From the NCBI GenBank assembly GCA_034112085.1, contig JAWUWD010000039.1, positions 26,974-90,973 of the forward strand: DNA of 64,000 bases, written 5' to 3'. This document shows, in pieces, positions 61,223 to 64,000 of this stretch (position 1 is the stretch's first letter; every line of letters begins with the position of its first letter). The stretch is from JAWUWD01 sp034112085. Its GTDB lineage: Bacteria; Bacteroidota; Bacteroidia; Cytophagales; Cyclobacteriaceae. The notes under the pieces are model-generated. The model had not been told where the DNA came from. It ran no database searches and saw nothing but the letters and a program-made list of their open reading frames with translations. A program made the translations under genes and the position numbers.

Positions 61223-62382
61223 TAATTCAATAATTCTAAGGCTATAATTCTTGTTTCTTTATCGGTACTTATATAATCTTCTAGGCTTGGTTTGTCAACT
61301 TTCGACACTTTCTGTATCGACTGTTCTACTATATCTGACATCTCTAAGAAACCTATTTTCTCTTTTAAAAATGCATCTACGACCACTTCATTAGCGGCAT
61401 TGAGTATACATGGGACATTTCCGCCTTGATGCATAGCTTCGTAAGCCAATGATAAGTTACGGAAAGTGGTCGTGTCGGGTTGTTCAAATGTAAGGTTAGG
61501 GTAATCCAAGAAGTTAAATCTGGGAAAATCACTCTTAATCCTTTCAGGATACGCCATCGCAAATTGGATGGGTAATTTCATGTCAGGTAATCCCATCTGT
61601 GCTTTGATCGAGCCATCTTCGAATTGCACCATTGAGTGAATGATTGATTGTGGATGTACCACAACATCTATCTGAGAAGCACTCAATCCGAACAACCATT
61701 TGGCTTCTATCACTTCCAGCCCTTTATTCATCAATGAAGCAGAATCTATGGTAATCTTAGCACCCATTTCCCAATTGGGATGTTTCAAAGCTTGCGCTTT
61801 CGTTACTGATTTCAAGAAATCACGATCTTTTCCTCTGAATGGTCCGCCTGAAGCAGTCAATATTATTTTCTCGATTGGATTATGAAACTCACCCACCAGA
61901 CATTGGAATATCGCTGAGTGTTCTGAATCTACTGGGAGAATATTTATTCCTTTTTCTGCGGCTAGATTAGTGATCAATTCACCGGCTACCACCAAAGTTT
62001 CTTTATTAGCGAGGGCTATGTTTTTACCAGCATTGATCGCGCGGATGGTTGGTTGTAATCCAGCATATCCCATCAAAGCCGTCAACACTAAGTCTATCGT
62101 GTCCATCTCCACGACTGCGGCTAGTGCATTTACTCCCGCATATACTTTGATATCCAGTGAGTCTAGTGCATCAAATACTTTCTTATACAAATCATCTTGT
62201 CCAATGACCACGGCATTGGGTTTGAATGAAATGGCTTGCTGAATTAGTAAATCTGCATTCTGTTGTGCGGTCAATACTTCCACGACAAAATGGTCAGGAT
62301 TCGCAGCAATCACCTCTAGTGCTTGTGTACCTATTGATCCAGTAGACCCGAGTATAGCGATATGCTTCTTTTGTTCAGTCAA
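61222..62382 (-). CDS. dxr: 1-deoxy-D-xylulose-5-phosphate reductoisomerase
   Basis: 386 aa. NADPH site GSTGSIGTQALEVI, ALANKETLVVAG, metal/substrate residues in LPVDSEHSAIFQ, and ILTASGGPFR. It converts DXP to MEP, the committed step of non-mevalonate isoprenoid synthesis. The start is TTG at 62382: the next in-frame upstream codon but one is a TAA stop, and starting later would remove the nucleotide-binding strand. It overlaps rseP by one base. Confidence 0.96.
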   Translation of the reverse strand: MTEQKKHIAILGSTGSIGTQALEVIAANPDHFVVEVLTAQQNADLLIQQAISFKPNAVVIGQDDLYKKVFDALDSLDIKVYAGVNALAAVVEMDTIDLVLTALMGYAGLQPTIRAINAGKNIALANKETLVVAGELITNLAAEKGINILPVDSEHSAIFQCLVGEFHNPIEKIILTASGGPFRGKDRDFLKSVTKAQALKHPNWEMGAKITIDSASLMNKGLEVIEAKWLFGLSASQIDVVVHPQSIIHSMVQFEDGSIKAQMGLPDMKLPIQFAMAYPERIKSDFPRFNFLDYPNLTFEQPDTTTFRNLSLAYEAMHQGGNVPCILNAANEVVVDAFLKEKIGFLEMSDIVEQSIQKVSKVDKPSLEDYISTDKETRIIALELLN

Positions 62383-62435
62383 GAGTTATTTGAATATTTG
62401 TTTCGTTGAATGATAAAGTTCAATTTGACTCATCA

Positions 62436-63932
62436 TCAAACTGAATAATTAGTAAGCTCATCCGCAATTTTTCTATCATTGGACAACCTGGGCATTTTAT
62501 TTTGCCCACCAAGTTTGCCTTGTGATTTCATATAATCGATAAAGCCATTTTTCTTTAGAGGTATTACCTTCAGTCCCGTCAATACATTCCCTGTGATGAG
62601 ATCATCGTAGTAAGTATTTGTTTTTTGCAGCTGCAAATTTAGTTCTTTTTCGAAGGCAGCCAAATCAGTAGGTTGATTGGTGAATTCAATAAACCACTCG
62701 TGAAGCGGTAAACCTTCATCAGGGGTGACTTGAGGTGCAACAGTGAACTCAACTATTTCAACTTCACTGAATTTCTCTAGCGTTGATTTCATTGATTTTT
62801 CGACTTCGGCTCCAATTACGTGTTCTCCAAAAGCAGAAATAAAATGTTTGATTCTTCCTGTGACTAATAGTCGGTAAGGTTCTTTGCTGACGAACTTTAC
62901 CGTATCTCCAATAGAGTATCCCCAAAGCCCTGCATTGCTATTGATAATCACGGCATAGTTGACACCTAGTTCTATGTCTTGGATTCTTAGTCTTGTTGGT
63001 TTTTCATCAAAGTATTCGTCAGCCGGTATAAATTCAAAGAAAATACCACTATTGAGTAGCATCAAAAGGCCTTCTTCTGTTTGAGTATCTTGATATGCTA
63101 TAAATCCCTCCGATGCAGGGTACGTTTCTACGGAGTCAACTTGCTTGCCAATAGTCTCATATAGCTTGCCTTTATAAGGCTCGAAATTGACCCCTCCATA
63201 AACAAATAATGAGAAATCAGGAAAAGTGTCTTTGATAGGTTTCCCTGTTTTTTCAACAATTTTATCAAAATACATCTGTACCCATGGAGGGATGCCAGAG
63301 ATCAAGGACATGTTTTGGTTGATGGTTTCAGTTAATATTTGATCAACTTTATCTTCCCAATCCTCGATACAATTGGTGTCATAAGAAGGCAGTTGATTAC
63401 TGCGCAAATATCCTGGAACATGGTGATTGACGATGCCTGACAATCTTCCGGTATTGATTCCTACGCTTTGTGTGAGTACGGGGCTTCCCGATAAGAAAAT
63501 CAATTTCCCATCTAAGAATTTAGCGTTGCCGGTTTCATGCGCATAAGTCAGCAATGCGTCTCGTGCGCTATTGATGTGATTTGGTAAAGATTCTTTGGTG
63601 ATTGGGATATGTTTCGATCCTGAAGTAGTCCCTGAAGTTTTGGCAAAGTAGGCTGGCTTCCCTTCCCACATCACATCAGAAGCACCAGCAAGGACTTGGT
63701 CTACATAAGGTTTCAATCCTTCGTAGTCTCTGATAGGTACTTGAGCTTTGAAAGCTTCGTAGTTGGTTTCTGAGTTCAGCCCGTGATCTTTCCCAAAAAT
63801 TGTATTTTGCCCGACAGTCATCAGTCTTTGAAAGATTTGTTGCTGAGAGGCGTAAGGAGATTTTGCCCACTTTTGCTGGTTTTTTACCACATAGGCTGCA
63901 AATGGTTTTGCAAGAATAGATCGAATTCCCAT
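62436..63932 (-). CDS. GH3 family acyl-acid-amido synthetase-like protein
   Basis: The ATG at 63932 gives 498 aa (the extension to 63941 starts with TTG). It belongs to the GH3 family of the ANL adenylating superfamily, named after plant auxin-responsive proteins. The ATP-binding motif is KTSGTTSGSKHIPIT (about residues 100-115), and VTGRIKHFISAFGEHVIGAE is the C-terminal hinge. Plant members conjugate amino acids to jasmonate or auxin; bacterial substrates are largely unknown. It lies 54 bp upstream of dxr in the same direction. Confidence 0.88.
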   Translation of the reverse strand: MGIRSILAKPFAAYVVKNQQKWAKSPYASQQQIFQRLMTVGQNTIFGKDHGLNSETNYEAFKAQVPIRDYEGLKPYVDQVLAGASDVMWEGKPAYFAKTSGTTSGSKHIPITKESLPNHINSARDALLTYAHETGNAKFLDGKLIFLSGSPVLTQSVGINTGRLSGIVNHHVPGYLRSNQLPSYDTNCIEDWEDKVDQILTETINQNMSLISGIPPWVQMYFDKIVEKTGKPIKDTFPDFSLFVYGGVNFEPYKGKLYETIGKQVDSVETYPASEGFIAYQDTQTEEGLLMLLNSGIFFEFIPADEYFDEKPTRLRIQDIELGVNYAVIINSNAGLWGYSIGDTVKFVSKEPYRLLVTGRIKHFISAFGEHVIGAEVEKSMKSTLEKFSEVEIVEFTVAPQVTPDEGLPLHEWFIEFTNQPTDLAAFEKELNLQLQKTNTYYDDLITGNVLTGLKVIPLKKNGFIDYMKSQGKLGGQNKMPRLSNDRKIADELTNYSV

Positions 63933-64000
63933 AGGGGGCAAATGTAAGAATTTTAGATTTACAATAAGTGATTTTAGAATTGCGAATTCATACTTGTTTT

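Noticed and set aside
1..64000. Search for mobile elements, prophage or defence genes
   Set aside because: No transposase, integrase, phage structural gene, toxin-antitoxin pair or restriction gene was recognised; gene content is chromosomal housekeeping.

Overview
The window is AT-rich bacterial DNA from the Bacteroidota, most likely a gliding or marine member of the Cytophagia. The evidence is a 2401-residue SprA (the type IX secretion/gliding translocon), a secreted protein with a C-terminal type IX sorting domain, bacillithiol synthesis (BshA), Bacteroidota-only families (DUF4837, DUF4292), and promoters of the form TTG-N19-TAnnTTTG. I cannot name the genus.

Layout. 1-2520: 3' part of an outer-membrane beta-barrel protein, then yicC. 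2593-23480 (minus strand): a long envelope cluster, in transcription order flippase, sugar-phosphate nucleotidyltransferase, TPR protein, DUF4292 lipoprotein, EnvC-like protein, TatA, LysM lytic transglycosylase, DUF4837 lipoprotein, malic enzyme, RuvA, SprA, GcvH and TonB. 23599-29368: enoyl-CoA hydratase, a T9SS cargo protein, tRNA-Ala(GGC), an orphan ExbD with a lipoprotein, and an EamA exporter divergent from a MetR-like regulator. 29544-36334: a sensor-like gene split by one in-frame stop, a YcaQ-type glycosylase, an AsmA-like protein and an FtsX/MacB permease. 36496-43118: DDAH-like hydrolase and Rieske oxygenase (divergent), fbp and aspartate kinase (divergent), tyrosine phosphatase with kbl, and a Lys-Pro repeat protein. 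43221-48432: two tandem paralogous histidine kinases with an unusually conserved shared 3' tail, then omega-amidase with an aminotransferase. 48867-63932: PhoH, BshA, a GH3/beta-lactamase fusion with an internal deletion, mutL with two rhomboids, rlmN, rseP, dxr and a GH3-type acyl-adenylating enzyme.

How it works together. Most genes are housekeeping or envelope functions. The 2.6-23.5 kb block joins surface polysaccharide assembly, peptidoglycan remodelling, Tat export, T9SS secretion and TonB energy coupling. The aminotransferase and omega-amidase form a two-step salvage unit; dxr and rseP overlap by one base.

I found no phage, CRISPR array, insertion sequence, defence island or clear new multi-gene system. 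The most interesting signals are the kinase duplication at 43.2-46.6 kb, whose non-coding tail is more conserved (about 93% by eye) than the kinase genes (about 77% in the stretches I compared) and which carries an eroded piece of the neighbouring omega-amidase gene; a nonsense codon in a GAF sensor gene; and a glycosidase domain that has lost its catalytic loop.
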